From: Achromobacter sp. Bel
Lineage (GTDB): Bacteria; Pseudomonadota; Gammaproteobacteria; Burkholderiales; Burkholderiaceae_B
DNA: 64,000 nt
Reading direction: 5' to 3'
Assembly: GCF_012928505.1 (NCBI RefSeq)
Contig: NZ_JABBJN010000007.1
Span: forward strand, 62,001 to 126,000
Made by a program: the position numbers and the translations under genes. Numbering within the stretch: the stretch's first letter is position 1; each line of letters starts with the position of its first letter. This document shows positions 38,409-47,516 of this stretch, piece by piece. The notes under the pieces are model-generated. The model was not told the DNA's origin. It did no database searches and saw only the letters and a list, made by a program, of their open reading frames with translations.

Positions 38409-39793
38409 GCGACCCCGCCCTGCTTGAACAAATCATGGTGGCCGCCGCGATGGGGCTGCTGGGCGCGGTGGTGTTCGCCGCGATCGGCCTGGTGTCGGGC
38501 ACCGATGAAACCACGACGCTGGCGCCGCTGACCTTGCTGGTGGTGCTGTTGGGCGTGCCGCCCGCGGGCGTGTTCACATTCTTCCTGGCCGGCGCGGTGG
38601 CCAAGCACATGACGCACGCCGTGCCCACGGCCTTGCTGGGCATCCCCGGGGACACGCTGGCCACGCCGCTGCTGCAGGATGCGAACATGCTGCGCAAGCT
38701 GGGCGTGCCGCACATCGCGCTGCGCAAGATGGTGTCCGGCGCCATCGTGGCCGCCTTTGTCGCCGTGCCGCTGGCCGTGCTGTTCGCCGTGCTGCTGGCG
38801 CCGTTCGGCGCCGCCATCACGAAGTCCGCGCCGTGGATCTTCCTGGCCGCAGCCGTGCTGATCGCCTATTTCTCGGCCGGGCGATGGGCCGCGGTAGCGT
38901 TGCTGGTGCCCTTCGTGGTGGTCATCATCGCGCTGCAAAGCCTGACGGCCAAGTACGGCGTCAAGCTCAGTATCAGCTATTTCCTGGGCATCGCCATTGG
39001 CCCGCTGATCGCGGACCTGTTCACGGTCATCTCGCCCATGGGGCGCACGCAGATGATGCGCGACAAGGTGCGCACGTTCTCGCTGGCCCCTGACGTCAAG
39101 AGCTGGTCGGGCTACTTCCCCAACCCGCTGAAGGTGATGGACCGCACGCAGACCCGCTGGACGCTGGCCACGGCGGCGATTTCCAGCGCGACCTTCGTGT
39201 TCAGCCCCGTCGCCATGACCGTCGTGCTGGGCGAACTGGTCGGTTCGCGCATCAAGCACGCCTACCACCGCCTGACGACGGTCCTGTCGGCCCGCAACGG
39301 CGTCACCGAAGCGACCTATATCGCGGAAGCGCTGATCCCGCTGATCGCGTTCGGCCTGCCGCTCAGCCCGGTTGCCGCAGGGCCTGCCGCCCCGCTGTTC
39401 AACGCCCCGCCGCGTTTCACGGTGGACGCCGCCACGGGCCAGACGCACAATCTGCACAACCTGCTGAACCACTGGGAATTCCTGGGCTACGGCATGCTGG
39501 CGGTGCTGCTGGCCGCACTGGTCTCCTACCCCTTCGCGATGAACTTCGCGCGCCGCGCCGCGCTATTCGTGTCGCGCAAGGTCAGCCACGAAGCCATCAT
39601 CGCCACCTTCGTGGGCCTGATCATCGTGATCAGCATCTGGGAAGGCCAGTTCCTGGGCCTGCTCGTAATCCTGACGATGGGCCTGTTCGGCGGCCTGCTC
39701 TCGCGCCGCTTCGGCTTCAACACCGGCGTGCAGTTCATGGGCTACTACACCGCCGTGCTGTCCGTGCCGGCCATCGTCAAGCTGATGGCGTAG
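38405..39793 (+). CDS. TctA-like multi-helix permease
   Basis: The 462-residue integral membrane protein has about 11 hydrophobic segments. The first 120 residues (MGLLGAVVFAAIGLVSGTDETTTLAPL, TALLGIPGDTLATPLL) are arranged like TctA family permeases with the GIPG loop. It is somewhat shorter than a typical TctA (about 500), and the family match is by eye. Coupling to the preceding small membrane protein and proximity to a Bug binding protein gene support a tripartite-type carboxylate importer. In this context mevalonate or 3-hydroxy-3-methylglutarate is the likely substrate. Confidence 0.7.
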   Translation: MSDPALLEQIMVAAAMGLLGAVVFAAIGLVSGTDETTTLAPLTLLVVLLGVPPAGVFTFFLAGAVAKHMTHAVPTALLGIPGDTLATPLLQDANMLRKLGVPHIALRKMVSGAIVAAFVAVPLAVLFAVLLAPFGAAITKSAPWIFLAAAVLIAYFSAGRWAAVALLVPFVVVIIALQSLTAKYGVKLSISYFLGIAIGPLIADLFTVISPMGRTQMMRDKVRTFSLAPDVKSWSGYFPNPLKVMDRTQTRWTLATAAISSATFVFSPVAMTVVLGELVGSRIKHAYHRLTTVLSARNGVTEATYIAEALIPLIAFGLPLSPVAAGPAAPLFNAPPRFTVDAATGQTHNLHNLLNHWEFLGYGMLAVLLAALVSYPFAMNFARRAALFVSRKVSHEAIIATFVGLIIVISIWEGQFLGLLVILTMGLFGGLLSRRFGFNTGVQFMGYYTAVLSVPAIVKLMA

Positions 39794-39803
39794 GCACGCC
39801 GGA

Positions 39804-39841
39804 CCGGCAGCGGCGCGTCCAGGATCGCGCCAGCCTGCCGG
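39804..39841. terminator. Candidate bidirectional terminator hairpin between convergent genes
   Basis: CCGGCAG pairs with CTGCCGG (outer 7 bp) and GGCGCG with CGCGCC (inner 6 bp), with a small internal loop and an 8-base apical loop. It lies between the stop codons of the convergent permease and Bug protein genes. There is no T-run, so termination is inferred from position and stem strength only. Confidence 0.4.
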
Positions 39842-39855
39842 CCCCGGCGGCCGCT

Positions 39856-40842
39856 TCAAGCGGCAGTCTGGATATTGGCCTCGCGGATCAGGCGGGCCCA
39901 TTTCTTCTGTTCCAGCAAGATGTATTGCTGCGCCGCGTCGGGCGTGCCCCCCATCGCGGTGCTGCCTTCGGCAGTGAAAAGCGCCACCGTAGCCGGATCG
40001 GCCAAGACCTTTTCCACGACGCCGTTCACCGCCTGGATCACATCGCGGGGGGTGCCGGCCGGCGCCACCAGCGCCTTCCAATCCAACGCCTCGAAGCCGT
40101 CGAAGCCGGACTCGGCCACGGTGGGGACGTCGGGCAGGATCGGCAGCCGTGCCCGCGCGGTCACGGCCAAGGGGCGCAGCACTTTACCCTTCAGCATTTC
40201 CTGCGCGGCCTGGGGCGTGGCGAACATATAGTCCGTGTTTTCGCCCAGCAGGTCGTTCAGGGCCGGCGCGGCGCCGCGGTACGGCACGTTCAGCACCTCG
40301 AACTTCGCCTGATACGCCAGCAGTTCGCCCGCCAGATGGCCCACCGTTCCCGACCCCGCCAGGGCCTGCTTGATGGAACCGGGCGCGGCGCGCGCGTCGC
40401 GGACCAGATCCGCCAGCGTGTTCCACCGCGCGTTGGCCTTCACCACCAGCACGACAGGCAGCGATGCGATCAGCGCGACCGCGGCGAAATCCTTGGCGGC
40501 ATCAAACGGCATCTTCGGCATCAGCGCCGGGTTGATGGCCAGGTTGGAGGTCTGCCCCAAGCCCAGCATGAATCCGTCGGGCTTGGTCTTGGCGACATAG
40601 TCCAAGCCGATGTTGCCGCCAGCGCCCGGCCGGTTTTCGACCACGACCGACCAGCCGGCCAGGCTGGTGATCCTGGCTGCGATCGCCCGGGCCACGGAAT
40701 CCGTGCCGCCGCCTGGCGTGTAGGGAACGATCAGCCGGATCGGCCGGCCATCGGGATAGCCGCCGGCCGTCTGCGCCCGCAGCGGCAACGCGGCGGCGCA
40801 GAGGGCGGCGCCCAGGAATGAGCGTCGGGATAGAGCGATCAT
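39856..40842 (-). CDS. Bug-family (TctC-like) solute-binding protein
   Basis: This 328-residue periplasmic carboxylate-binding protein has a twin-arginine-like signal start (ALSRRSFLGAALCAAALPLRAQ). The mature part shows the Bug features YPDGRPIRLIVPYTPGGGTDS, ENRPGAGGNIG, KPDGFMLGL and VPYRGAAP. It is the last gene of a minus-strand unit with HMG-CoA lyase and a class III CoA-transferase, and its ATG overlaps the transferase stop. It is the likely binding protein for the TctA-like permease encoded convergently next to it. Confidence 0.92.
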   Translation of the reverse strand: MIALSRRSFLGAALCAAALPLRAQTAGGYPDGRPIRLIVPYTPGGGTDSVARAIAARITSLAGWSVVVENRPGAGGNIGLDYVAKTKPDGFMLGLGQTSNLAINPALMPKMPFDAAKDFAAVALIASLPVVLVVKANARWNTLADLVRDARAAPGSIKQALAGSGTVGHLAGELLAYQAKFEVLNVPYRGAAPALNDLLGENTDYMFATPQAAQEMLKGKVLRPLAVTARARLPILPDVPTVAESGFDGFEALDWKALVAPAGTPRDVIQAVNGVVEKVLADPATVALFTAEGSTAMGGTPDAAQQYILLEQKKWARLIREANIQTAA

Positions 40843-42044
40843 GAGGGTTTGTCTCCTTGTGTAATGTGCCTTGCCTTCAAGGCCGCGATTTCATCGTCGC
40901 GATAGCCGACGCCGCGCAAGAGCGCGTCGGTGTGTTCGCCCACAGCCGGTGGCTGCAGACGGATGGGCGGCTGGACGCCGTCCAAGGTCAGCGGGGCCAG
41001 CGGCACCCGGGTTTCGCGGCCGTCCGGCAACGTGACCGGCGCAAGCCCGCCCGTGGCCTTGAGGTGCGGATCGTCGAAGAGTTGCTCGGGCCGGGTGATG
41101 GGCGCGAACGGCAGGCCCTCTTGCTCGAAGCGGGCCGCCAGCGCCGACGCGCGGTAGCCAGCCAGATGCGAACGCAGCTGCGGCATCAGCCAATCGCGGG
41201 CCTGCACGCGGTCGTTGTTCGTCTTCAGGCGCGGGTCCGCCAGCCACTCCGCCAGGCCGAACGCGCGGCAGAAGATGTCCCATTGCTTGTCGCTGACGAC
41301 TGCCAGGAACACCTGTTCGCCATCCTTCACCGTGAAAACGTCGTACACGGCCCACGCGGAAATGCGGCTGGGCATCGGCGCGGGCACGTTCCCGGTCACG
41401 GCGTGCTGCATCATGTGCTGGCCCACCAGGAAGACATTGTTTTCGAATAGCGAGGCCTGCACTTCCATGCCCACGCCGGTATGTTCACGCTGGGCCAACG
41501 CCGCCATGGCCCCCATGGCACCGAACATGCCGCCCATGATGTCGTTGACGCTGGCGCCGGCGCGTAGCGGATCGCCCGGCCGGCCCGTCATGTAGGCCAG
41601 CCCGCCCATCATCTGCACGACTTCGTCCAGGGCAGTGCGGTTCTCGTACGGCCCCGGCAGGAATCCCTTGTGGCTGACATAGATCAGCCGGGGGTTGCGC
41701 GCCTTCAGCGCGCCATACCCCAAGCCCAGCTTTTCCATCACGCCAGACTTGAAGTTCTCGCTGACCACGTCTGCCGAATCGATCAGGCGAAGCGCAGCCT
41801 CAATGCCTTCGGGCTGCTTCAGATCCAGCGCGATGCTCTTCTTGTTGCGGTTGAACATGGGGAAGAAACCCGCGCCCGAGCCCAGCAGTTGGCGGGTGGA
41901 ATCGCCCCCCATCGGCTCGACCTTGATGACCTCGGCGCCCAGGTCCGCCAGCAACATGCCGCAGGTGGGCCCCATCACCATGTGGGTGAATTCGATGACG
42001 CGGATGCCTTCGTACGGAAGACGGGACGAGGAACGGCTGGACAT
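40839..42044 (-). CDS. CaiB/BaiF-family (class III) CoA-transferase
   Basis: This 401-residue enzyme is expected to move CoA between carboxylic acids. Family features are YEGIRVIEFTHMVMGPTCGMLLADLGAEVIKVE at the N-terminus, FNRNKKSIALDL, and the catalytic-Asp region NRTALDEVVQMMGG. The start at 42044 (MSSRSSSRLPYEG) follows an AAGGTG site. It lies between HMG-CoA lyase and a Bug protein. In that context it probably activates 3-hydroxy-3-methylglutarate (or a related dicarboxylate) to HMG-CoA, feeding the lyase. This is similar in principle to succinyl-CoA:glutarate CoA-transferases, though the substrate is inferred only from neighbours. Confidence 0.88.
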   Translation of the reverse strand: MSSRSSSRLPYEGIRVIEFTHMVMGPTCGMLLADLGAEVIKVEPMGGDSTRQLLGSGAGFFPMFNRNKKSIALDLKQPEGIEAALRLIDSADVVSENFKSGVMEKLGLGYGALKARNPRLIYVSHKGFLPGPYENRTALDEVVQMMGGLAYMTGRPGDPLRAGASVNDIMGGMFGAMGAMAALAQREHTGVGMEVQASLFENNVFLVGQHMMQHAVTGNVPAPMPSRISAWAVYDVFTVKDGEQVFLAVVSDKQWDIFCRAFGLAEWLADPRLKTNNDRVQARDWLMPQLRSHLAGYRASALAARFEQEGLPFAPITRPEQLFDDPHLKATGGLAPVTLPDGRETRVPLAPLTLDGVQPPIRLQPPAVGEHTDALLRGVGYRDDEIAALKARHITQGDKPS

Positions 42045-42164
42045 GTGAGGCACCTTCAAAGGGAATGGCTCGACGCCGTGCGGCAGCATTCAGGCAAAGC
42101 GCCGCCCTGCGCGGCCGGCGCGTGTCGCCCCTGCCGCGTTGGCATCGTGATCGGTAAAAGGGGG

Positions 42165-43103
42165 CTAGCGGAGCGGCGCGAAACCCTTCGGCAATCCGGC
42201 GTCCGGCGTCATGCCATACAGCGGCTCGCCTGGTAGACCAGCGGCTAGCGGCGTGCGCGCCGCGATGATCTTTTCCACCGAGATCCCGGTACGCACGCCC
42301 ATCGCCTCGAACATGAACACCAGGTCTTCGGTGACGACGTTGCCCGACGCGCCGGGTGCATAGGGGCATCCGCCCAGGCCGCCGAGCGAACTGTCGAACG
42401 TGCGCACGCCTTCATCCCAGGCCGCCAGGCAATTGGCCAATCCCAAGCCCCGGGTGTTGTGCATATGGGCTGCGCCGGCGCGGGCCCCGAGCTCGCTGCG
42501 CAAGCGACGGAACAGGCGGCGCACCTGCGCCGGGTTGGCATAGCCCACCGTGTCGGACAGGCCGGATTCATCCGCGCCGGCCGCCACGCACATTGCCGCC
42601 AACCGGATGACGTCGTCCTCCGGCACCAGGCCTTGCAAGGTGCAGCCGAACGCCGTTGAAATGCCGGCTTCCAGCTTGACGCCGGGCGCGATGGCGTCGC
42701 GCAGTTGGGCGATGGCGCGGACTTCTTCCACCATGTCTTCGGGCGTCTTGCGCACGTTGGCCAGCGAATGGGCGCGGCTGGCGGAGACCGGCAACGTCAG
42801 CTTATGGACGCCGGCGTGCAACGCCGCCTCGGCGCCGCGCAAATTCGGCACCAACGCCATCACCGTCACCCCGGGGTGCCGGATCGCATGGGCGACCACT
42901 TCCGCCGCATCGGCCATTTGCGGCAGCAGCCGAGGCGGCACGAACGACGCCACTTCGATTTCGCGCAGGCCGGCGGCGACCAGCGCGTCGATCCACCGTA
43001 ACTTGTCGGCCGTCGGCATGGTGGCCTTCACGGATTGCAGCCCGTCGCGCGGCCCGACTTCGCTGATCAGGACATCTGTGGGGGTTGAGGCGTCATGCGC
43101 CAT
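42165..43103 (-). CDS. mvaB: Hydroxymethylglutaryl-CoA lyase
   Basis: This enzyme splits HMG-CoA into acetoacetate and acetyl-CoA. The 312-residue protein has the HMGL-like TIM barrel with ISEVGPRDGLQ (catalytic Arg-Asp), the metal-binding HMHNTRG, and the conserved C-terminal loop GGLGGCPYAPGASGNVVTED with its catalytic Cys. GGAG precedes the ATG. It heads a minus-strand unit (lyase, CoA-transferase, Bug protein), divergent from an IclR regulator. Together with the HMG-CoA reductase at 36.5 kb it completes the known two-enzyme mevalonate degradation route. Confidence 0.93.
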   Translation of the reverse strand: MAHDASTPTDVLISEVGPRDGLQSVKATMPTADKLRWIDALVAAGLREIEVASFVPPRLLPQMADAAEVVAHAIRHPGVTVMALVPNLRGAEAALHAGVHKLTLPVSASRAHSLANVRKTPEDMVEEVRAIAQLRDAIAPGVKLEAGISTAFGCTLQGLVPEDDVIRLAAMCVAAGADESGLSDTVGYANPAQVRRLFRRLRSELGARAGAAHMHNTRGLGLANCLAAWDEGVRTFDSSLGGLGGCPYAPGASGNVVTEDLVFMFEAMGVRTGISVEKIIAARTPLAAGLPGEPLYGMTPDAGLPKGFAPLR

Positions 43104-43121
43104 GCTTGCGTCTCCAAATTA

Positions 43122-43156
43122 TTCTATCTAATAGAACTATGTTCTTTACAATAGAA
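43122..43156. promoter_or_regulatory. Paired 15-bp inverted repeats, probable IclR operator
   Basis: TTCTATCTAATAGAA (43122-43136) is a perfect palindrome around CTA. TTCTTTACAATAGAA (43142-43156) is an imperfect second copy 20 bases further on. Both lie in an AT-rich patch between the divergent HMG-CoA lyase and IclR genes, close to the lyase start, where they could overlap its promoter. Confidence 0.6.
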
Positions 43157-43291
43157 TTAAATGCGAACCGGAAATCGATGTCAAGGGCGTCTTGTGCCCA
43201 CGGCCGGGCGGGCGTGTGCCTACAATGGCCGCGAATCGTTCTAAAGGATGGAATATGCCGATTGCTGTGCGCCGCCCCGCCGGAGCTGGCC

Positions 43292-44020
43292 ATGCCCCGT
43301 AAAGCCGTGACCGAATCCGTTGCGGACGCCGATGCCGCAGCAGGCGGCGTGGCCGCGGTCGACCGGGCGATGAGCCTGATGGCGGCCTTCACGCCCGCTG
43401 ACCGCACGCTGTCGCTGGGCGAACTGGCCGAACGCACCCGGCTTTACAAAAGCACCGTGCTGCGCCTGCTGGCGTCACTTGAACACGCGCAATGGATCCG
43501 CCGCCTGGACGACGGCCGCTACGCGCTGGGCCCCGAAGTGGCCCGCCTGCACAGCATCTATTCCGCATCGTTTTCGCTGGAGCACGTCGTCATGCCGGTG
43601 CTGCGGGAACTCGTGGCCGCCACCGGCGAAAGCGCGGCCTACCACGTGCGCCAGGGCGATGCGCGCCTGTGCCTGTACCGCGTGGATTCCCCGCATCCGG
43701 TGCGCGACCACATCCGGGCGGGCGACCTGCTGCCGCTGGAACGCGGCAGCGGCGGACGCGTGCTGACGGCCTATGACGACATCCTGGGCCGCGCCCCCGG
43801 CCCGGACCAGGCGCTGTACGCCCGCATCCGCCAGGACGGCTATTTTGCCGCGATGGGCGACCGGCTGAGCGAGGTGGCGGGCATCTCGGCGCCGGTTTTC
43901 TTGCTGTCGGGCGGCATCGCAGCCGCGGTGACGCTGACGGCCCCCGCGCACCGTTACAACCCGGACCACCTGGCGTCTGTCTTGCAGGCCGCCCACCGGC
44001 TGACGGGCCGCGTGGGCTGA
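43292..44020 (+). CDS. IclR-family transcriptional regulator
   Basis: The 242-residue protein has an N-terminal helix-turn-helix (RTLSLGELAERTRLYKSTVLRLLASLEHAQWI) and a C-terminal IclR effector domain (about residues 90-240, ATGESAAYHVRQGDARLCLYRVDS). The start at 43292 is supported by GGAG 7 bases upstream, although the frame is open further up. It is divergent from the lyase unit across paired inverted repeats and probably regulates it in response to a pathway carboxylate. Confidence 0.9.
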   Translation: MPRKAVTESVADADAAAGGVAAVDRAMSLMAAFTPADRTLSLGELAERTRLYKSTVLRLLASLEHAQWIRRLDDGRYALGPEVARLHSIYSASFSLEHVVMPVLRELVAATGESAAYHVRQGDARLCLYRVDSPHPVRDHIRAGDLLPLERGSGGRVLTAYDDILGRAPGPDQALYARIRQDGYFAAMGDRLSEVAGISAPVFLLSGGIAAAVTLTAPAHRYNPDHLASVLQAAHRLTGRVG

Positions 44021-44134
44021 AGGCGGCGCCTGACCACCGCGGCCCCGCCATTGCCTGCCCGCTTGATCCCGCGCAAGGCGACCCGTCAGCCCTTGTTCTA
44101 GCCTCTGTCCACTTGACCAGAGGAAAGACTCAAC

Positions 44135-45292
44135 ATGACGTGGTTCAAATCACTCAAACTCGCCGGACGCGAATTGCTGCCCATCGTTCAGGGCGGCATG
44201 GGCGTCGGCGTGTCCGCTCACCGCCTGGCCGGCGCCGTCGCCAGCCAGAACGCGGTAGGCACGATCGCCAGCATCGATTTGCGCCATCACCACCCGGATC
44301 TGCTCGAAAAAACCGACAAATGCAATGACCGCGACGCCATCGACAGCGCCAACCTGGAAGCGCTGGACCGCGAAGTGCGCGCCGCGCTGGACACGGCGCA
44401 GGGACGCGGCCTGATCGCGGTCAACGTCATGAAGGCCGTGCGCGGCCACCCGGCGCTGGTGCGCCAGGCCTGCGAAAGCGGCGCGCAAGCCATTGTGATG
44501 GGCGCCGGCCTGCCGATGGACCTCCCTGAAATGACGGCCGATTTCCCGAAGGTCGCGCTGGTGCCGATCCTGTCGGAGGCGCGCGGCGTGGCCGTCGTTC
44601 TGAAAAAATGGATGAAGAAAGGCAAGCTTGCCGACGCCGTGGTCATTGAACATCCGGGCCACGCGGGCGGACACCTGGGCGCGGCGCGCCTGGACGACAT
44701 CCACAACGAGCGCTTCGATTTCCAGCGCGTCCTGGCCGAATGCCATGCCCTTTTCGACGAGCTGCAACTGGGCCAGGACGCGCCGCGCCTGATCATCGCG
44801 GGTGGCGTCGGCAGCCATGACCAGGTGCGCCACTGGCTTGCCCACGGCGCTGACGGCATACAGGTGGGCACCGCCTTCGCCGTCACCCACGAAGGCGACG
44901 CGCACGAGAATTTCAAGCGCGTGCTGATGGATGCCGACCCCGCCGAACTGGCCGAATTCACCAGCGTTGCCGGTCTGCCGGCACGCGCGGTGGCAACGCC
45001 TTGGCTGACCCGCTACCTGCGCCAGGAAAAGACGTTGCAGGCCGGTACACGCGCCGACCCCAGGCGTTGCAGCCAGCGCATGGATTGCCTGACGCAATGC
45101 GGCCTGCGCGACGGCCTGTCGCGTTTCGGCCAGTTCTGCATCGACCTGAAGCTGGCCGCGGCCCTGCGCGGAGAAGTCAGCCGCGGCCTGTTCTTTCGCG
45201 GCGCGTCAAAGCTGCCGTTCGGCGACGCCATGCGCTCAGTGCGCGAACTGATGGACTACCTGCTGCACGGGAAGATGCCCGCCGCCGCCTGA
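44135..45292 (+). CDS. Nitronate monooxygenase / 2-nitropropane dioxygenase-like flavoprotein
   Basis: This 385-residue FMN-dependent TIM-barrel enzyme has PIVQGGMGVGVSAHRLAGAVA near the N-terminus, the active-site region EHPGHAGGHLGAARL, and the phosphate-binding segment GGVGSHDQVRHWLAHGADGIQVGTAF. Family members oxidise nitronates or nitroalkanes, although many are of unknown substrate. A cysteine cluster in RRCSQRMDCLTQCG near the C-terminus is unusual enough to note and could bind metal. GAGGAAAG precedes the ATG. It stands alone between the IclR gene and a convergent two-component system. Confidence 0.85.
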   Translation: MTWFKSLKLAGRELLPIVQGGMGVGVSAHRLAGAVASQNAVGTIASIDLRHHHPDLLEKTDKCNDRDAIDSANLEALDREVRAALDTAQGRGLIAVNVMKAVRGHPALVRQACESGAQAIVMGAGLPMDLPEMTADFPKVALVPILSEARGVAVVLKKWMKKGKLADAVVIEHPGHAGGHLGAARLDDIHNERFDFQRVLAECHALFDELQLGQDAPRLIIAGGVGSHDQVRHWLAHGADGIQVGTAFAVTHEGDAHENFKRVLMDADPAELAEFTSVAGLPARAVATPWLTRYLRQEKTLQAGTRADPRRCSQRMDCLTQCGLRDGLSRFGQFCIDLKLAAALRGEVSRGLFFRGASKLPFGDAMRSVRELMDYLLHGKMPAAA

Positions 45293-45318
45293 CCCCACAG
45301 CGACCCGGCCTGCCGGCG

Positions 45319-46791
45319 TTAACGCGCCGCCGACAATTCGAACTGGAACACCGCGCCGCGCTCGGCGCGTTCCACCAGCCGGATCTCGCTTTGATGCAGT
45401 TGCAGGATGCGCTGCACGATCACCAGCCCCAAACCGCCGCCGTCGCGCGGCCCGCGGCTCAACGCGGAAGCCCGGGTGAACAAGCCGGCGCGCAGTTCGG
45501 GCGGAATGCCCTTGCCCGAATCGCTGACCTGCACCTGCACCCGGCTTTGCGCCACCCCTAGCTGCAGTTCGATCCGGCCCCCCGGCGGACTGTGCCGGAT
45601 GGCGTTGTCCAGCAGGTTCGTCAGGACGCGTTCGATCAGTCCCAGGTCTGCGCGCACCAGCGGCAAGGCCTGGGGAATATCGGTCGTCAACTGCTGATGA
45701 CGCGCCTCAGCGGCCAGTTCGAACTTCTGCAGCACGTCCTGCACCAGTTCCGGCAACGAGAACGTTTCGGGCTCCAGCCGCACCAGGCCGGACTCCAGCC
45801 GCGCCAGTTCGAACAATTCCTGCGCCAGCCTCCCTACCTTGCGGCTTTGCGCCAACGCGATGTCCAGATAGCGGCGGCGCTCGCTGGCGTCCAGCGTGTC
45901 GTCTTTCAGGCGTAGCGTTTCCAGATAGCCATGCAGGGACGTCAGCGGCGTGCGCAGATCGTGCGAGATATTGGCGACCAGGTCGCGCCGCTGCTGGTCC
46001 TGCCGCGTCAACTCGCGCCATTGGTCGGAAATCCGGCGGCCCATCTGCACGAAGCTGCGCCGCAGCACCGATATCTCGTCGCCGCTCTTGTCCGAGGCGT
46101 CGCCGGGGCGCTCCAGCGCAGCCAGCGCCTGGCCGTCGTCGCCATCAAAGGCCCGCACGGCGCGCGTCAGGCCGCGCAGCGGCCGCGTGATCAAGGCAAA
46201 CGCCGTCAGGCCCGCCACCAGCCCCAGCAGCGCCACCAGCGCGATCGACCAAAGCGTCGTGCGCAACACTGAACTGCGCGACACCGACATCGCCAGCGCA
46301 TCGTGCGCCTGCCCCTGCAGCACCACGTAGACATAGCCCTTGTCTTGCCCCGCGACCCGTACGGGCGCGGCGCTGAACACCTTTTGCGCCTCCGCGTTGC
46401 GCGGGTCGTCGCCCACGATGGGCAGCATCCCCCCGTCCAGCAGCCGCTTGACGGGCGCCAGGTCCACGCGGTCCCGCTTGATCTGCCCTGCCGGCGCCGC
46501 GTCGCCTACGATGCGGCCATCGTTCGACAGCAGATAGACCTCGACCGCGGGGTTCACCGCCATCAGCATGTCGAACAGCGAACGCACGGCGTCCGGCTTC
46601 CACCCGTTGGTGTCCATCAGTTCGGTCGTGCCGGCGATATGTTGCGCCAGCCCGCTGGACAGGCGCTGCACGACTTCCTGCTCGTAGCGCGAATTGGCGG
46701 CGATCTGCAGCCAGGCCGACGCGCCGCAACTGGCCAGCAGCAACAGCGCGAAAACGCCGGACAGGCGTTGGGTCAGGGTAAAGCGTTTCAT
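45319..46791 (-). CDS. Two-component sensor histidine kinase
   Basis: This 490-residue inner-membrane kinase has helices at about residues 13-33 and 170-195 flanking a periplasmic sensor of roughly 135 residues, then a HAMP linker. The HisKA domain contains phosphoacceptor His277 in ANISHDLRTPLTSLHGY, and the ATPase domain has NLLDNAIRHSPPGG, VSDSGKGIP and GGGLGLVIV. Its ATG overlaps the response-regulator stop, so the two are coupled. The pair is divergent from the periplasmic methionine-repair module at 47.7-50.8 kb, as HprSR is beside msrPQ in E. coli, which suggests sensing of reactive chlorine or a similar periplasmic oxidant. Confidence 0.9.
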   Translation of the reverse strand: MKRFTLTQRLSGVFALLLLASCGASAWLQIAANSRYEQEVVQRLSSGLAQHIAGTTELMDTNGWKPDAVRSLFDMLMAVNPAVEVYLLSNDGRIVGDAAPAGQIKRDRVDLAPVKRLLDGGMLPIVGDDPRNAEAQKVFSAAPVRVAGQDKGYVYVVLQGQAHDALAMSVSRSSVLRTTLWSIALVALLGLVAGLTAFALITRPLRGLTRAVRAFDGDDGQALAALERPGDASDKSGDEISVLRRSFVQMGRRISDQWRELTRQDQQRRDLVANISHDLRTPLTSLHGYLETLRLKDDTLDASERRRYLDIALAQSRKVGRLAQELFELARLESGLVRLEPETFSLPELVQDVLQKFELAAEARHQQLTTDIPQALPLVRADLGLIERVLTNLLDNAIRHSPPGGRIELQLGVAQSRVQVQVSDSGKGIPPELRAGLFTRASALSRGPRDGGGLGLVIVQRILQLHQSEIRLVERAERGAVFQFELSAAR

Positions 46792-47516
46792 GTCGCGGCT
46801 CCCGTGCCGCCCGGCGCCGCCGCGAATTTGTAACCCCTGCCCCATACGGTCAGGATGCGCTGCGGGTTGGACGGGTCGGCTTCGATCTTGGTGCGCAGCC
46901 GATTGATGTGCGTGTTCACGGTGTGTTCGTAGCCTTCGTGCTGATACCCCCAGACGTGGTTCAGCAGGTCCATCCGTGAAAAGACCTTGTCGGGATGGCG
47001 CGCGAAGAAATGCAGCAGGTCGAATTCGCGTGGCGTCAGGTCCAGGCGGCGTTCGTCCACATCCACCGTACGCGCGATCGGGTCGATGGACACCCCATGC
47101 ACGGCCAGGCTGCCGGCGTCGATGCGCGCGTTGCGCTCCACCGCGTCGCTGCGGCGCAGCAGCGCCCGCACCCGCGCCACCAGTTCCAGCATGGAAAACG
47201 GCTTGGCCAGGTAATCGTCTGCGCCCAGTTCCAGGCCCAGGATGCGGTGCACTTCGCTGGACCGGGCGCTGGTGATGATGATGGGCGTGTAGCGGGCCAT
47301 GGCGCGCGCGCGCTTGCAGATTTCCAGGCCGTCGATGCCGGGCAGCATCAAGTCCAGGACCAGCGCGTCCCAACTGCCCTCTTCCAGCCGCCGCATGCCT
47401 TCGTTGCCGTCGGCGGCATGTTCCACCGCATAGCCTTCGTCGCGCAGATGCAGGCGCAGCAATTCGGCGATGTGGGCGTCGTCTTCAACTATCAGCACGC
47501 GTCGGGGCGTTTCCAT
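46788..47516 (-). CDS. OmpR/PhoB-family response regulator
   Basis: This 242-residue regulator has a receiver domain (phospho-acceptor Asp55 in LVLDLMLPG, Lys in LAKPFSMLEL) and a C-terminal winged helix (LTPREFDLLHFFARHPDKVFS, HINRLRTKIEADP). The start at 47516 gives METPRRVLIVEDD. An in-frame ATG further upstream at 47546 is possible, and neither has a strong ribosome-binding site. It is the first gene of a regulator-kinase operon divergent from the cytochrome b/molybdoenzyme/Met-repeat unit, its most likely target. Confidence 0.9.
   Translation of the reverse strand: METPRRVLIVEDDAHIAELLRLHLRDEGYAVEHAADGNEGMRRLEEGSWDALVLDLMLPGIDGLEICKRARAMARYTPIIITSARSSEVHRILGLELGADDYLAKPFSMLELVARVRALLRRSDAVERNARIDAGSLAVHGVSIDPIARTVDVDERRLDLTPREFDLLHFFARHPDKVFSRMDLLNHVWGYQHEGYEHTVNTHINRLRTKIEADPSNPQRILTVWGRGYKFAAAPGGTGAAT

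Noticed and set aside
45319-47373. Single 684-codon frame covering both kinase and part of the regulator region
   Set aside because: The first part is an out-of-frame reading of the response-regulator gene; the kinase itself starts at 46791 (MKRFTLTQRL) overlapping the regulator stop.
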